From an uncultured Carboxylicivirga sp. (GTDB taxonomy: Bacteria; Bacteroidota; Bacteroidia; Bacteroidales; Marinilabiliaceae), in assembly GCF_963674565.1 (NCBI RefSeq), contig NZ_OY771430.1:2728001-2792000 (forward strand): 64,000 nt of DNA, given 5' to 3'. Position 1 is the first letter of the stretch. Each line of letters starts with the position of its first letter. The translations under genes were made by a program, and so were the position numbers. Under the pieces are notes generated by a model, which saw only the letters and a program-made list of their open reading frames with translations, made no database searches and was not told the DNA's origin. Shown here piece by piece: positions 27,267 to 37,700 of the stretch.

Positions 27267-30125
27267 ATGCAATATCTTCTTTCTTTACCGGAGAATTTGG
27301 TTTCTGTTTTTCATGATATTACAAAGCATTCAGTTGAAAACTGGTTTGTTGCATCCGACCCAGAGGGCACAAAAATTGGTTCGGGTGGTGGAACAGCACA
27401 CCTGATAGCGGAACATATTAAAACCCGGAAAGATGCAAATCTTGGGAACTACCTCAAACAGGAAAAGAAGATAATTATACATGCGGGAGGACAAAGCAGA
27501 CGATTACCCGCATATGCTCCGGCAGGTAAGGTATTATCTCCCATACCTGTCTTCAGATGGAGTCGTGGACAAAGTCTGGATCAGACTTTGTTGGATTTAC
27601 AAACCCCGCTTCTTGATAAAATGATGGAAGCATCCAATAAAAACCAAAACACTTTAATTGCCAGTGGTGATGTAATGATTTTGGCTGATGACCTGCCCTT
27701 TGAATTACCCAATGTAGATGTAGTTTGTCTGGGCATTTGGGTTGATCAACATCTGGCATCGCGCCATGGTGTTTTTTTCACCCCCCGAAACAATCCGCAA
27801 CAGCTGGATTTTATGCTTCAGAAACCATCTCACAAAGATATTGAAGATTTAACAGGAAGCCATCTTTTTATGATGGATATTGGCGTTTGGATTTTGAGTG
27901 ACCGAGCTGTTGAATTATTGATGAAGAAAAGCGGCTGGACCGGGAAAGGATTTGTAAACGACATTCCAAACTTCTATGATTTATACAGTTCGTTTGGAAC
28001 CTGTTTAGGGGATCATCCCACACAAAACGACACTGAAATAAATGAATTATCGGTTGCTATTCTACCACTTGATAAAGGAGAATTCTACCACTTTGGAACT
28101 TCGCGCGAATTAATTTCATCAACCGAAAAAATTCAAAATCGTGTTCAGGATCAACGCAACATCTGGCACAATAAAGTAAAAGCACATCCTTCGCTTTTTG
28201 TACAAAATGCACTGACGGAGATCAGCTGGAACAAAGAGCATAAAAATATATGGATCGAAAATAGTCATATCCCATCTGGATGGAATCTTCATCATAATCA
28301 TGTTTTAACCGGAATATCTGAAAACAACTGGAATATTGATATTCCTGCCGGAGTCTGCATTGACATTGTTCCGGTAGGCGATGAACTGTTGTGTATTCGT
28401 CCATATGGTATTGATGATGCATTCAGAGGTGATTTATCTGATACGTCAACTTTATGGATGGGCCAACCTTTCAGTCAATGGTTAGAAGAGCGAAACCTGA
28501 CATTCAGTGATATAAACTTTGGAAAAACAACAGATCTTCAGTCTGCCAATATTTTCCCATTAATTAAGTCAGATGAAATTAGTGAGCATCTGATTAACTG
28601 GATGATTAACTCATCGAAGGACGAAGATATAAAGCAATTATGGTTACAATCAGAACGCTTATCTGCTGATATGATTAGTTCAAGGGCAAATCTTGCTAGA
28701 GCAGACAAACAACGCAGACTTTTCAGAAAAGAAAATCTCAAATTTTTAGCAAAGAATTACTCAAAAAGTGTGTTCTATCAGGCAGACTTAAAAAGAACAG
28801 CTAAGGAGTTTGCGTTACATAACCTTGATGTACCAAACATATGTGCAGAAACAACATCTATGATGATTCGTTTTTCTGACTATATGTTTCGATCAGAAGT
28901 AAAAAAGAATAAAGGACTGGAATATGAAAAAGATGAGCACCTTGCTTTTAAAATTCTTCAAAACGTCATAAAAGATTCATCAACATCTAAGGTAATCCCA
29001 CAGCTAAATATATATTCCGATCAGATTATTTGGGGCCGCAGCCCTGCTCGTTTGGATCTGGCAGGAGGATGGGCTGACACTCCACCTTTCTGTATGCAGT
29101 TTGGAGGAAGTGTTATGAATCTGGCAGTTGAATTAAATGAACAACCTCCAATACAAGCATACATTCGATTGTCATCAGAGAAAAAAATTACTCTTAGATC
29201 CATTGATAATGGAGTGTCTGAAGTTATAACAACGTATGAAGATCTGGCTGAATATAATGCTGTAGGATCTGCTTTCTCCATTCCTAAAGCAGCTTTAAGT
29301 CTTGCTGGTTTTCACCCGGATTTTTGTGCACTCAAATATAAAAGCCTTGAAGATCAACTGAGCGACTTTGGAGGAGGCTTTGAAATATCGATGTTGGCAG
29401 CCATACCGAAAGGGTCTGGATTGGGAACAAGTTCCATTTTGGCAGCCACTCTTTTAGGCACTTTAGCCGATTTTGCAAGCTTATCGTGGGACCATCAAAC
29501 CATTTGTCACCGCACACTTATCTTGGAACAATTACTAACAACTGGTGGTGGATGGCAGGATCAGTATGGAGGAATTTTACCAGGAGTTAAGCTATTGGAA
29601 TCAGAGCCGGGAACTCAGGAAAAGATGAATGTTCGCTGGTTGCCTGATCAGGTATTTACCGGAACCGATTATAAAGAAAACTGGTTATTGTACTATACGG
29701 GTATCACGCGTGTTGCAAAAAATGTATTACAGGATATTGTCCGTGGGATGTTTCTGAATGAAGGAAAGCGGCTACAAACTCTGCAGGAGATAAAACAACA
29801 TGCCTACCGAACAGCCGATGCTATTCAACGCTATGATTTTGAAGCAACCGGCAAGATGGTTCGCCATTCCTGGAAATTGAATCAGCGTCTTGACTCTGGA
29901 GTAAATACTCCAGAAGTACAGAAGATTGTTGATCAAATTGATGACCTTGCCTATGGCCATAAACTATTAGGAGCAGGCGGTGGTGGTTTTATGGTAATTT
30001 GTGCAAAAGATCCTGAAGCTGCAGCACGTATCAAAAACACATTAACAACAAATCCGGTTAATGATCGTGCCCGTTTTGTTAAAATGGATATCAGTCAATC
30101 AGGATTCAGAATTTCGAGATCGTAA
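27267..30125 (+). CDS. fkp: Bifunctional fucokinase / L-fucose-1-phosphate guanylyltransferase
   Basis: The 952-residue protein matches the length and sequence of the Bacteroides fragilis Fkp. The N-terminal half is the guanylyltransferase, with the nucleotide-binding motif HAGGQSRRLPAYAPAGK (about 72-88). The C-terminal third is a GHMP kinase: GRSPARLDLAGGW (about 590), the ATP loop PKGSGLGTSSILA (about 714) and GAGGGGF (about 902). It turns free L-fucose into L-fucose-1-phosphate and then GDP-L-fucose, the donor for fucosylation of capsule, O-antigen and glycoproteins. Its position 89 bases after the AraC gene and near the fucose catabolic operon puts salvage and breakdown of one sugar side by side. 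Confidence 0.95.
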   Translation: MQYLLSLPENLVSVFHDITKHSVENWFVASDPEGTKIGSGGGTAHLIAEHIKTRKDANLGNYLKQEKKIIIHAGGQSRRLPAYAPAGKVLSPIPVFRWSRGQSLDQTLLDLQTPLLDKMMEASNKNQNTLIASGDVMILADDLPFELPNVDVVCLGIWVDQHLASRHGVFFTPRNNPQQLDFMLQKPSHKDIEDLTGSHLFMMDIGVWILSDRAVELLMKKSGWTGKGFVNDIPNFYDLYSSFGTCLGDHPTQNDTEINELSVAILPLDKGEFYHFGTSRELISSTEKIQNRVQDQRNIWHNKVKAHPSLFVQNALTEISWNKEHKNIWIENSHIPSGWNLHHNHVLTGISENNWNIDIPAGVCIDIVPVGDELLCIRPYGIDDAFRGDLSDTSTLWMGQPFSQWLEERNLTFSDINFGKTTDLQSANIFPLIKSDEISEHLINWMINSSKDEDIKQLWLQSERLSADMISSRANLARADKQRRLFRKENLKFLAKNYSKSVFYQADLKRTAKEFALHNLDVPNICAETTSMMIRFSDYMFRSEVKKNKGLEYEKDEHLAFKILQNVIKDSSTSKVIPQLNIYSDQIIWGRSPARLDLAGGWADTPPFCMQFGGSVMNLAVELNEQPPIQAYIRLSSEKKITLRSIDNGVSEVITTYEDLAEYNAVGSAFSIPKAALSLAGFHPDFCALKYKSLEDQLSDFGGGFEISMLAAIPKGSGLGTSSILAATLLGTLADFASLSWDHQTICHRTLILEQLLTTGGGWQDQYGGILPGVKLLESEPGTQEKMNVRWLPDQVFTGTDYKENWLLYYTGITRVAKNVLQDIVRGMFLNEGKRLQTLQEIKQHAYRTADAIQRYDFEATGKMVRHSWKLNQRLDSGVNTPEVQKIVDQIDDLAYGHKLLGAGGGGFMVICAKDPEAAARIKNTLTTNPVNDRARFVKMDISQSGFRISRS

Positions 30126-30126
30126 T

Positions 30127-30163
30127 AATAAACCTTCCAAAATTAGAATGGAAGGTTTTATTC
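30127..30163. terminator. Terminator between fkp and usp
   Basis: Ten-base arms AAACCTTCCA (30130-30139) and TGGAAGGTTT (30149-30158) enclose a 9-base loop. T-rich on the right and A-rich on the left, it can serve both convergent genes. Confidence 0.75.
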
Positions 30164-30606
30164 TATTTTAGGTTATCCAAAGGAACAATAAGAACAGGAA
30201 TTACTGATTTCTTAATAATTTCTGTTGACACACTTCCTAAAAGTGCCTTATAAATAAAACCATGGGCATGATAACCTGCAATGATCAAGTCGGCATTTAA
30301 TCTTTTAGCTTCATCAATCACCATTTCAATTGTTGCGCCCTGAACCAGTAAACCTTCAGCATCAATACTTTTTTCTTTTAGTTCTGATGTGTAATCAACT
30401 AATTTATGGTGCTCTTCTCGAAGTTCATTAGCACGATAATCTCTTATGTATTGTGGCCCTACATCATATCCAACAAAGTCAGGTGATGGAGCAGCAATAT
30501 GAACAATCCAAACCTTTGATTTGAAAGCTGATGCTAACTCTGATGCCTTGTTAATTAAAACCTTATCCCCTTCATTGAAATCCACTGTAACCAATATATT
30601 TTTCAT
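30163..30606 (-). CDS. Universal stress protein, UspA family
   Basis: The 147-residue protein has the single-domain UspA alpha/beta fold. The N-terminus MKNILVTVDFNEGD and the C-terminal nucleotide-binding region GYHAHG...LLGSVSTEI followed by VIPVLIVPL match the ATP-binding UspA subgroup. Such proteins accumulate under starvation or stress; the exact role here is not indicated. It faces fkp and stands alone. Confidence 0.88.
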   Translation of the reverse strand: MKNILVTVDFNEGDKVLINKASELASAFKSKVWIVHIAAPSPDFVGYDVGPQYIRDYRANELREEHHKLVDYTSELKEKSIDAEGLLVQGATIEMVIDEAKRLNADLIIAGYHAHGFIYKALLGSVSTEIIKKSVIPVLIVPLDNLK

Positions 30607-30685
30607 CGCTCAAAGTCCATTATAGATTATCCATATCTTTATTCAATCAACTGCCATATAATAAATTTACAAATCTTCGCACTAA

Positions 30686-30727
30686 CAAACAAAGGCCAAG
30701 AATATTAATAAATATTCTTGGCCTTTG
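30686..30727 (-). terminator. Very stable terminator after the pseudo-transglutaminase gene
   Basis: Seventeen-base perfect arms (30690-30706 and 30711-30727) with a 4-base loop, 26 bases beyond the stop at 30754. It should end the three-gene operon that starts at 37990. Confidence 0.9.
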
Positions 30728-30753
30728 TTATAAAAATTACTTTTTTAAAAATA

Positions 30754-32709
30754 TTATTGTGGCTCTAAAACCAACACTACTTTATTAAAATCGGCTGCAG
30801 CATTAACCACATTTTTAAATCCTTCGAAGTGGTTTTCTGGTACAAATATTTCCTTATAATATTCGTCAATTTTAACTTTATAAACCTGACCTTCATATGT
30901 ATATTGCGAGTCAAAAATAAATATGGTTTCATCTCCTTCTTTTTCTATTACTGATATCACAGAAGCTTCCGGATTTTTAATTTTAAACCCATCGGGAACT
31001 GTAAATACAATTTCTCGGTAATAAGAACGATTAAATTCGTTTTCTGCTCTCGGGTTTCTTTCATCCTCAAAATACATTTCTGTTTGCGGCCCAATGGTAC
31101 TTCCTAAGTGAAGCAACAATTTATTTCCGGCTTGCTCAACAAATGAGTTGGTTTCAACAATTGAATGGATCACCATATCGGCGTCATCCATTTTATCCTG
31201 ACCTGACTGTGGGTGTGACAATTCCAAAAGACTAGTCTCTGTTTCAGGAGCTTCAATGGTCATCATATTCTGAAGAATATTCTTTTTTTGCTGTTCATCG
31301 GCCATATTATAAATCTGACCAATAAATCCACCACTTAAACCCTTAAAACCAACCCAGGTGTCAACCTTCGCCTGAGCCTTATCCACATCAACCTCAACAT
31401 TAATGTACATATTGTGATAATTATCATCAGCACTACTTGGTTGTATGTATTTTATTTTAGCAATGGCAGATTGAAAAGTACCGATATTTACCAATTCAAC
31501 AAACAAACCATAATTGGCCGAACACATTCCATCGAAACAACCTAATCGATAAGAATAACTGGACGGATCGATATACGTATCTGCATCAGGTAAATAAATC
31601 AGATATTCTTCCAGATAATTCCACGACTGAAAAACCGGATCGAATTTTACATTATCCCGCTTTGAAGTGAGAACAATCTGATGATTGATGCCATAATTAT
31701 TAAATAGTTTGGCCATCAATCCTGCCATACCTCTGCTACTGGTAACCTTGTTTTCGTAAACAAACGAAATATTATCAAACTCAGGAGAATGAAACTCCTT
31801 AACAAATACATTTTTCTTCAGATAGTCTTCTATCTTAGCCGCTTTGCTAAAATTATCACCTTCCAAAGTTCCAATATCATAAATCCACTTTTTTAATGTT
31901 TTTTCATCATTGTTCAAATACATCATCTCGTAAATACGTTGAGCTGCATCATCCCATGTAAGCGACTGACTTTTACTTCTGCCCAGATTATAGTCCAATC
32001 GATAATCAATTCGTTGACGACGAGGTGTATCGTAATTGAATTTTTCTCCTTTTAAAGCATCTATATTTGTTTCTTCACAGATATAGCAATTACGCTCATC
32101 CTCCAATACGGTATGACTAATATTTGAAATTCCATTGTATCCTTTGAAATCAAAAAGAATTGTTTTGGGAGTAATCATCTCAAAATATGCTTTTTGTACC
32201 GGATATTTATATTGAAAATACAGGCGTCCAAAGTTATCGGAACTGACTTTATTAATGACATAATACTCTACGTCATCACCTTTCTCAATTCCGTCAATGG
32301 CAAAAATCTTATAGGCATTACCACTTCCTTCTTCTTTAATTTCTTTGATATTGCTCTGATCAAATTCTACTACTTTCCCATCCGGCTTCACCACCCTGGC
32401 TCTTATCTCCTGTACATCAATTACATCTCTTAACGAAACTGAAATCTTATTGAAATCATTAATTGATTCTTCATTATTTAGCCGATACTTGCGATGTATT
32501 GTATGTTTACCTACAAGGTTTCCCTCTTCATCATGATAATAATCCAGTCTTTCATCGAGTAAAAGCCCAACAACATTTTCGTTCTTGTATTCAGGCTCAA
32601 TAGCTGAATATTCTGGTTTTGCCTCCCATAGTGAAGTTTCCTTATCTTTTGTATCAGCTAACGCTGTTACCAATGAAAAACTTAAGGCTAGTAATATCAG
32701 GTATTTCAT
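30754..32709 (-). CDS. DUF3857/transglutaminase-fold protein lacking catalytic Cys and His
   Basis: The 651-residue protein has a signal peptide (1-18), a DUF3857 beta-sandwich (about 55-220), a transglutaminase-like core (about 245-400) and a C-terminal beta-rich domain. In an alignment made by eye with the neighbouring paralogue, the catalytic Cys is replaced by Ser325 in TSSRGMAG and the catalytic His is also lost, while the third residue, Asp in YIDPSS, remains. The protein therefore looks like a non-enzymatic member, probably a binding or scaffolding protein in the periplasm. It is the last gene of the run that includes the active-looking paralogue and the TPR/MORN protein. Its function is unknown. 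Confidence 0.75.
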   Translation of the reverse strand: MKYLILLALSFSLVTALADTKDKETSLWEAKPEYSAIEPEYKNENVVGLLLDERLDYYHDEEGNLVGKHTIHRKYRLNNEESINDFNKISVSLRDVIDVQEIRARVVKPDGKVVEFDQSNIKEIKEEGSGNAYKIFAIDGIEKGDDVEYYVINKVSSDNFGRLYFQYKYPVQKAYFEMITPKTILFDFKGYNGISNISHTVLEDERNCYICEETNIDALKGEKFNYDTPRRQRIDYRLDYNLGRSKSQSLTWDDAAQRIYEMMYLNNDEKTLKKWIYDIGTLEGDNFSKAAKIEDYLKKNVFVKEFHSPEFDNISFVYENKVTSSRGMAGLMAKLFNNYGINHQIVLTSKRDNVKFDPVFQSWNYLEEYLIYLPDADTYIDPSSYSYRLGCFDGMCSANYGLFVELVNIGTFQSAIAKIKYIQPSSADDNYHNMYINVEVDVDKAQAKVDTWVGFKGLSGGFIGQIYNMADEQQKKNILQNMMTIEAPETETSLLELSHPQSGQDKMDDADMVIHSIVETNSFVEQAGNKLLLHLGSTIGPQTEMYFEDERNPRAENEFNRSYYREIVFTVPDGFKIKNPEASVISVIEKEGDETIFIFDSQYTYEGQVYKVKIDEYYKEIFVPENHFEGFKNVVNAAADFNKVVLVLEPQ

Positions 32710-32756
32710 CTATATAATTTTAATGTCAGATGGAACAGCCAAATAAATTGGTAAAT

Positions 32757-32764
32757 CAAATCTA
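32757..32764 (-). promoter_or_regulatory. Candidate -7 promoter box upstream of the pseudo-transglutaminase gene
   Basis: Minus-strand TAGATTTG fits TAnnTTTG, 48 bases before the start at 32709. It suggests an internal promoter in the three-gene run. No -33 element is evident. Confidence 0.3.
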
Positions 32765-32801
32765 ATATGGCCGTTTCATTTGTATTGTTGTTAGCTTTAT
32801 T

Positions 32802-34721
32802 CTATATCTTTTTTAGTACCAATGTTGATCTGTACTGTTTTCTTAGTTTATTCACCATATCATTCCAAGTATTCAAATCATCACCAATCAGGTAAAAGAA
32901 ATTAAACCTGATTGTATTGCTCATGATCACTTTATCATTCTGCTTCTCATAGGTGATATTAAAACTGCAGAAATCTGAAGTAAAATCAGAATCTTCAGGG
33001 ACATAACTCACTTCGTAACCCTCAGGAATTTCAAAAGCTGAGATGTAATTTTCAGTACAATAAAAGTCATTCTGGATAGGTCCGTAAATATTACTGGTGT
33101 CAATCACCATTTCCATGTATGGTTTCTCCAAATGCAGATTCACATATATTTCATCTTCGAAATGCTTACAGTAATCCTGCAATTTAAATTCGTAATCAAT
33201 CTCGGCAGGTTTATCATGCTCAAATAAGTTATAAACCTTATAATCGTCAACGTTGAATTTATTATTTCCTTTATTGAATAATCGGCTAAAACTTTTGTCG
33301 TATTTATCAGTTTTAACACCATCCATAGCATATGCCAATTCAACTTTATTAAAACCAGTCTGAATTCGCTTGGCTTTTCCTTTTATGGTATCATTTTCAA
33401 GCGTAATATTTACTGAGTCTTTTATAACGCTGAATTCAGCAGGTGACACAGGCATTTCAACTATCTTATAATTCTTATCCTGTTCAACCAATATTTGTTT
33501 ACCCTGAATGTGATAAGGAACGATTCCATAATCGAGGTATTTAAAAGTGCCATCCATAACAATAATTGAATCACCTTTCTGATATCCTGCAATCATGTGG
33601 TTATCAACCGAAGTTAATGGGGTTTCGGTATATTTATAAGGAAGGTGACGTGTGCCTACCCAAACAAATTTACCATCTAAACCGGATAATGTCAGCATCT
33701 TACGAATTAAGCTAGACATCCCTTTACAATCGCCAAAACGTTTTTTAAATACATCAACAGCTTTCATTGGTCTAAAACCATCATAACCATCTTCGTAAGC
33801 AATGTATTTAATGTTATTTTGAACCCAATAATAAATCTGACGTGCCTTCTCATCATCATTCAATCCTTTGGTCAGCTTTTCAACTAATTGCGTTAGTTCA
33901 TCCGAATCATCAGTATTGGCATCAATAATATATTGGTTCATATAGCCGTACAAATCATCTACCGTTCCAAAATATTTTTCTTTTGTACCATTAAGGTTCA
34001 CTTCTTTAATGTAAACCATTATATGTGGACTAAAATGTCGTATTGAAAAATATTTACCTCCGTAATATTCAAAGCGATCAATTTTATTAGCTTCCAACTC
34101 AATGTAATTATACTTTCCTTTCGAATATTCCTTTGTTATCATATTAAAACCATCAGTATTGCGAAGAAAATAACCAACATCAATATCACGGTTTATTTTC
34201 AATACCACCTTTGATTTTATTACCGGAATATATGACTGAAAATATGCACTGCGTAAAAAATGAGCATCGTTATATACAAATTTGTATTCAAGTGATGTAA
34301 GAGCACCTTCCTTTAACGAAGGAAATGAGAATTGTACCAGTTTTGAATCATCGTAAAACACACTACCGTCCGTATTGTGTGTTTCTTTGAAATTATCAAC
34401 GGTCACTTTCTGATACTTATTGCCATTGGGAACCATTGTATAGGCATCCTTATCAACCAGTTGACAAAAAGAACTGAAACTGATTAAATCATTGGTAAAC
34501 TCTTTTGAATACTCATTCAGGATTAACATTTCGCGTTTCACTGTTTGAGTAACATATAAACTGTCATCAACAATATCAAATACATATAATTCCTCCTTTT
34601 CAGTTATGACAGCATTATACTTCGAGTATTCTTTTTTTAACTTTTCAAAATCGAAGCTCTCTTTTGCATTGATGGCAACTGAAAGTGCTATAACGATCAT
34701 TAACAATAATCTCTTTCTCAT
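32802..34721 (-). CDS. DUF3857/transglutaminase-like protein with intact catalytic triad
   Basis: From the ATG at 34721 the protein has 639 residues; a GTG two codons earlier overlaps the previous stop. A signal peptide (about 1-19) precedes a DUF3857 domain (about 45-230) and a transglutaminase-like core. The Cys-His-Asp triad is visible at about Cys332 (FGDCKGM), His375 (VDNHMI) and Asp390 (VMDGT). Bacterial transglutaminase-fold proteins are mostly proteases or peptide-modifying enzymes of the periplasm, so a peptide-bond activity is possible. It follows the TPR/MORN gene with 5 bases between stop and ATG, which indicates translational coupling. The substrate is unknown. Confidence 0.8.
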   Translation of the reverse strand: MRKRLLLMIVIALSVAINAKESFDFEKLKKEYSKYNAVITEKEELYVFDIVDDSLYVTQTVKREMLILNEYSKEFTNDLISFSSFCQLVDKDAYTMVPNGNKYQKVTVDNFKETHNTDGSVFYDDSKLVQFSFPSLKEGALTSLEYKFVYNDAHFLRSAYFQSYIPVIKSKVVLKINRDIDVGYFLRNTDGFNMITKEYSKGKYNYIELEANKIDRFEYYGGKYFSIRHFSPHIMVYIKEVNLNGTKEKYFGTVDDLYGYMNQYIIDANTDDSDELTQLVEKLTKGLNDDEKARQIYYWVQNNIKYIAYEDGYDGFRPMKAVDVFKKRFGDCKGMSSLIRKMLTLSGLDGKFVWVGTRHLPYKYTETPLTSVDNHMIAGYQKGDSIIVMDGTFKYLDYGIVPYHIQGKQILVEQDKNYKIVEMPVSPAEFSVIKDSVNITLENDTIKGKAKRIQTGFNKVELAYAMDGVKTDKYDKSFSRLFNKGNNKFNVDDYKVYNLFEHDKPAEIDYEFKLQDYCKHFEDEIYVNLHLEKPYMEMVIDTSNIYGPIQNDFYCTENYISAFEIPEGYEVSYVPEDSDFTSDFCSFNITYEKQNDKVIMSNTIRFNFFYLIGDDLNTWNDMVNKLRKQYRSTLVLKKI

Positions 34722-34726
34722 GCTCA

Positions 34727-37700
34727 CTAGCTTTTCACCTCTGTAAATCGTCCATTTATGTAGTTCACTTTCCTGGTTACTTTGCCAGAAGTGTTATAAA
34801 AGGTCGTTATTCCATGTTCATTATCCGATTTCCAGTTAATAGTCTTCTTCAGCTTACCTGTTTCATAGTATTGCTGTTCTTCCCCTTCTCTTAAATCGGC
34901 AATGCTGGTATATCTACTTTTTAATGTTCCATTACTGTAATACACTTCCGTAATTCCATCAGACATTCCATCTTTCATTTCTTTTTTAAGCCTGAGCTGA
35001 CCTTTACTATCATACTTTATAAGTCTTCCATTTTGCAGGTAGTCTTTATATTCTGAAACGTAGCTCTTTTGACCATTATCATAGTATGACTCAATGGTAA
35101 AGTCTCCTCCTTTTACATATATGGTATCACACAAAGTGCCTTGTTTTTTATATTGATATCCTATTAATTCATCTGCATCATAAATTAATTTGATCATTAG
35201 TTCGCCGTAATCATCATATTGATAGGAATCTCCTTGTAATTCACCAATAAAGTATTCCTCTTTTTCTTTCAGTTGACCATTTTCGTGCCATGATGTACAA
35301 ATTGAATCTTTTTCGTCAGAATAATAATTACATGTCATTTCCTTTGCACCATTTTCGTGGTAATACTCCCAAATCCCTGTCTGCTCACCATTCAGATAAT
35401 TTCCTTTAGCTGCCGGTTTACCATTTTCGTAATAACGAACATAATCACCTTCTGCAACACCAATTTCCATCATTCTTTTTGAAAGAACATTTCCATTAGG
35501 ATAAAACCAGGAAAGTGGTCCATTAAACATACCTGCCAATGTGTTTATCTCACAATTCTTAGATTTTCCATCGTCTCCCCAAAGATTGACAATCGACTCC
35601 TTAGCAAGATCTGTATAAGAAATAGTATCTCCATTCTCATTCATTTGTAAATAATCAAGAACCTTTCCCTGAAATAGCTTTCTCTTTTCGGTAAGTCCTC
35701 CATTTAAACCATATGAATAATCATATCCTACCGATTCTCCATTCAGATAATAAGTAAGACCTTCTAACTCTCCTTTAGAATTATATTTAAACCAGTTATC
35801 GTCGGTATTATTATTTTTATAATAACCTTCTGTTTTCACTTGTCCGTTTTTCTCATAAGCGATGTATTTACCTTCCAGTTGTCCGTTAACATACGGAGTA
35901 ACCACACTTATCTTACCATTTGGATAATAACTGATCATATCTCCATTCAACTGATCATCTGCATATTCATATTCGCTTTTGAGTTGCCCATTTCTATAAT
36001 ATATTTTCCACTTACCAACCGATTTACCTTTATTTAATTGCCCTTCGGTTAGTTTTCTACCGTTTATGTCATAGGTAACAAAGCTAAAGGTTCCTTCATC
36101 ATCTCCCGAAACAGCATACCGTTCACCTTTGCTATTAATGGATGCTACCTTTACAATAACACCATTTTTATATATTTCTTCGAGATATAACTCTCCATTT
36201 CGATTGTAAAATGCCAGCTGTCCTTCTATTTCATCTGCAGAATTAAAGTTGCGAGTTGATTCAATCATTCCATTATGATAGAATACTTTATACTCTCCAT
36301 TTAATTTACCATCCACGTAATTGGCCTTTGAATTGAGATTACCATTGCTAAAGTAAAAACTCCACGGACCATCCTGATTGCCATCTTTGTACATTCCGCT
36401 TGCATAAAGCTGACCATTCATAAAATATTCTCGTGATAATCCATCCAGTTTTCCATCTTTGTAATATTCAACCAACGATGTATCGCCTGTACTGAAAAAG
36501 CGATAATAAGATCCGTCCAGCTCTCCTTCTTTATAGTTAAATTTATCTCGAACCTTACCGTTAATGTGATAACTTACTCCTTTGCCATTTCTAACACTGT
36601 TAGTAAACTCCACCTCGTCGCTTTTCATTCCGAAATAATTATACCAGGTTACCAAACCATTTACTTCTCCTTCTTTATAAGGAATCTCAACGCTTTTATT
36701 TCCATTATCGAAGTAACCTATGTAGTAACCATTCAACTTACCTTCAACGTATGTCTCGGTCGACTCCAAATCTCCTTTAGCAGAAAAATATCTCCATTGC
36801 CCCACCTTATTTCCCTTTTCAAAACTACCCTTGGCCTGCAACATTCCATTTGAATAAAAGTACTCCCAAGGTCCTGTTTCTTCATCCTGATCATTTACAT
36901 CACCTATGGAATAAATCTTTCCATTGTCGAAGTAATCAAAATCATATATTTTTTCTTCCCCATCAAGATTGGCCTGACGTTTTTGCTTTATATATGATAA
37001 CTGAGATCCGGTTGAATAAAAAGCCTTCAGTTCCTTCTCGTTTTTTGAGAAATATTTCTGCACTGATTCGGCATTTGTTGAAAGCAACAGAGTATTCAAC
37101 AATGGCACCAAATGTCCACCTTGCTTTATCGATTGAAAGAAAGGATAATACATCTTTACCCAAAAATCATCCTGCATTTGATCTAATGGAAGTACATCAA
37201 ATACCATTTGAGTTTGCTTAACCAGATTGGCATTAAAATCAATCATTGAAGGATATCGATTGGTTAATACAATCTTTGCCTTGATATAATGATCCACTTC
37301 TTCGAATAATGAATTATCTATTATTGGCTCGATAAACTGCCCCATGGTAGTATCAAGGTAGTTTCCTGAAAAATTCTCAAGATAAACCAGCAATGCATTG
37401 CTTCGCTGACTATTGGGTTCTAGAGCCAGAAAGGTCTCTAGTGATAACAAAGCACGGGTGTACATCTTCTGTCGTGCAGCCATAATAGCCAGCATCCGAT
37501 GACTTGAAGCATGATATGGATTGCCAGTGGCTGACTCCTGAAAACAGGCTAAAGCATCTTCATAGTTTTCCAATCGATAGTAGGTAATTCCAAGGTTAAA
37601 ATACAACAATGGTTCAAAAGGAAACTTTTCAATGGCTTGCTTATACACAGCTATTGCCCTATCTGTATCACCTATATTATCGTAAGCAGTTCCTTTGGTT

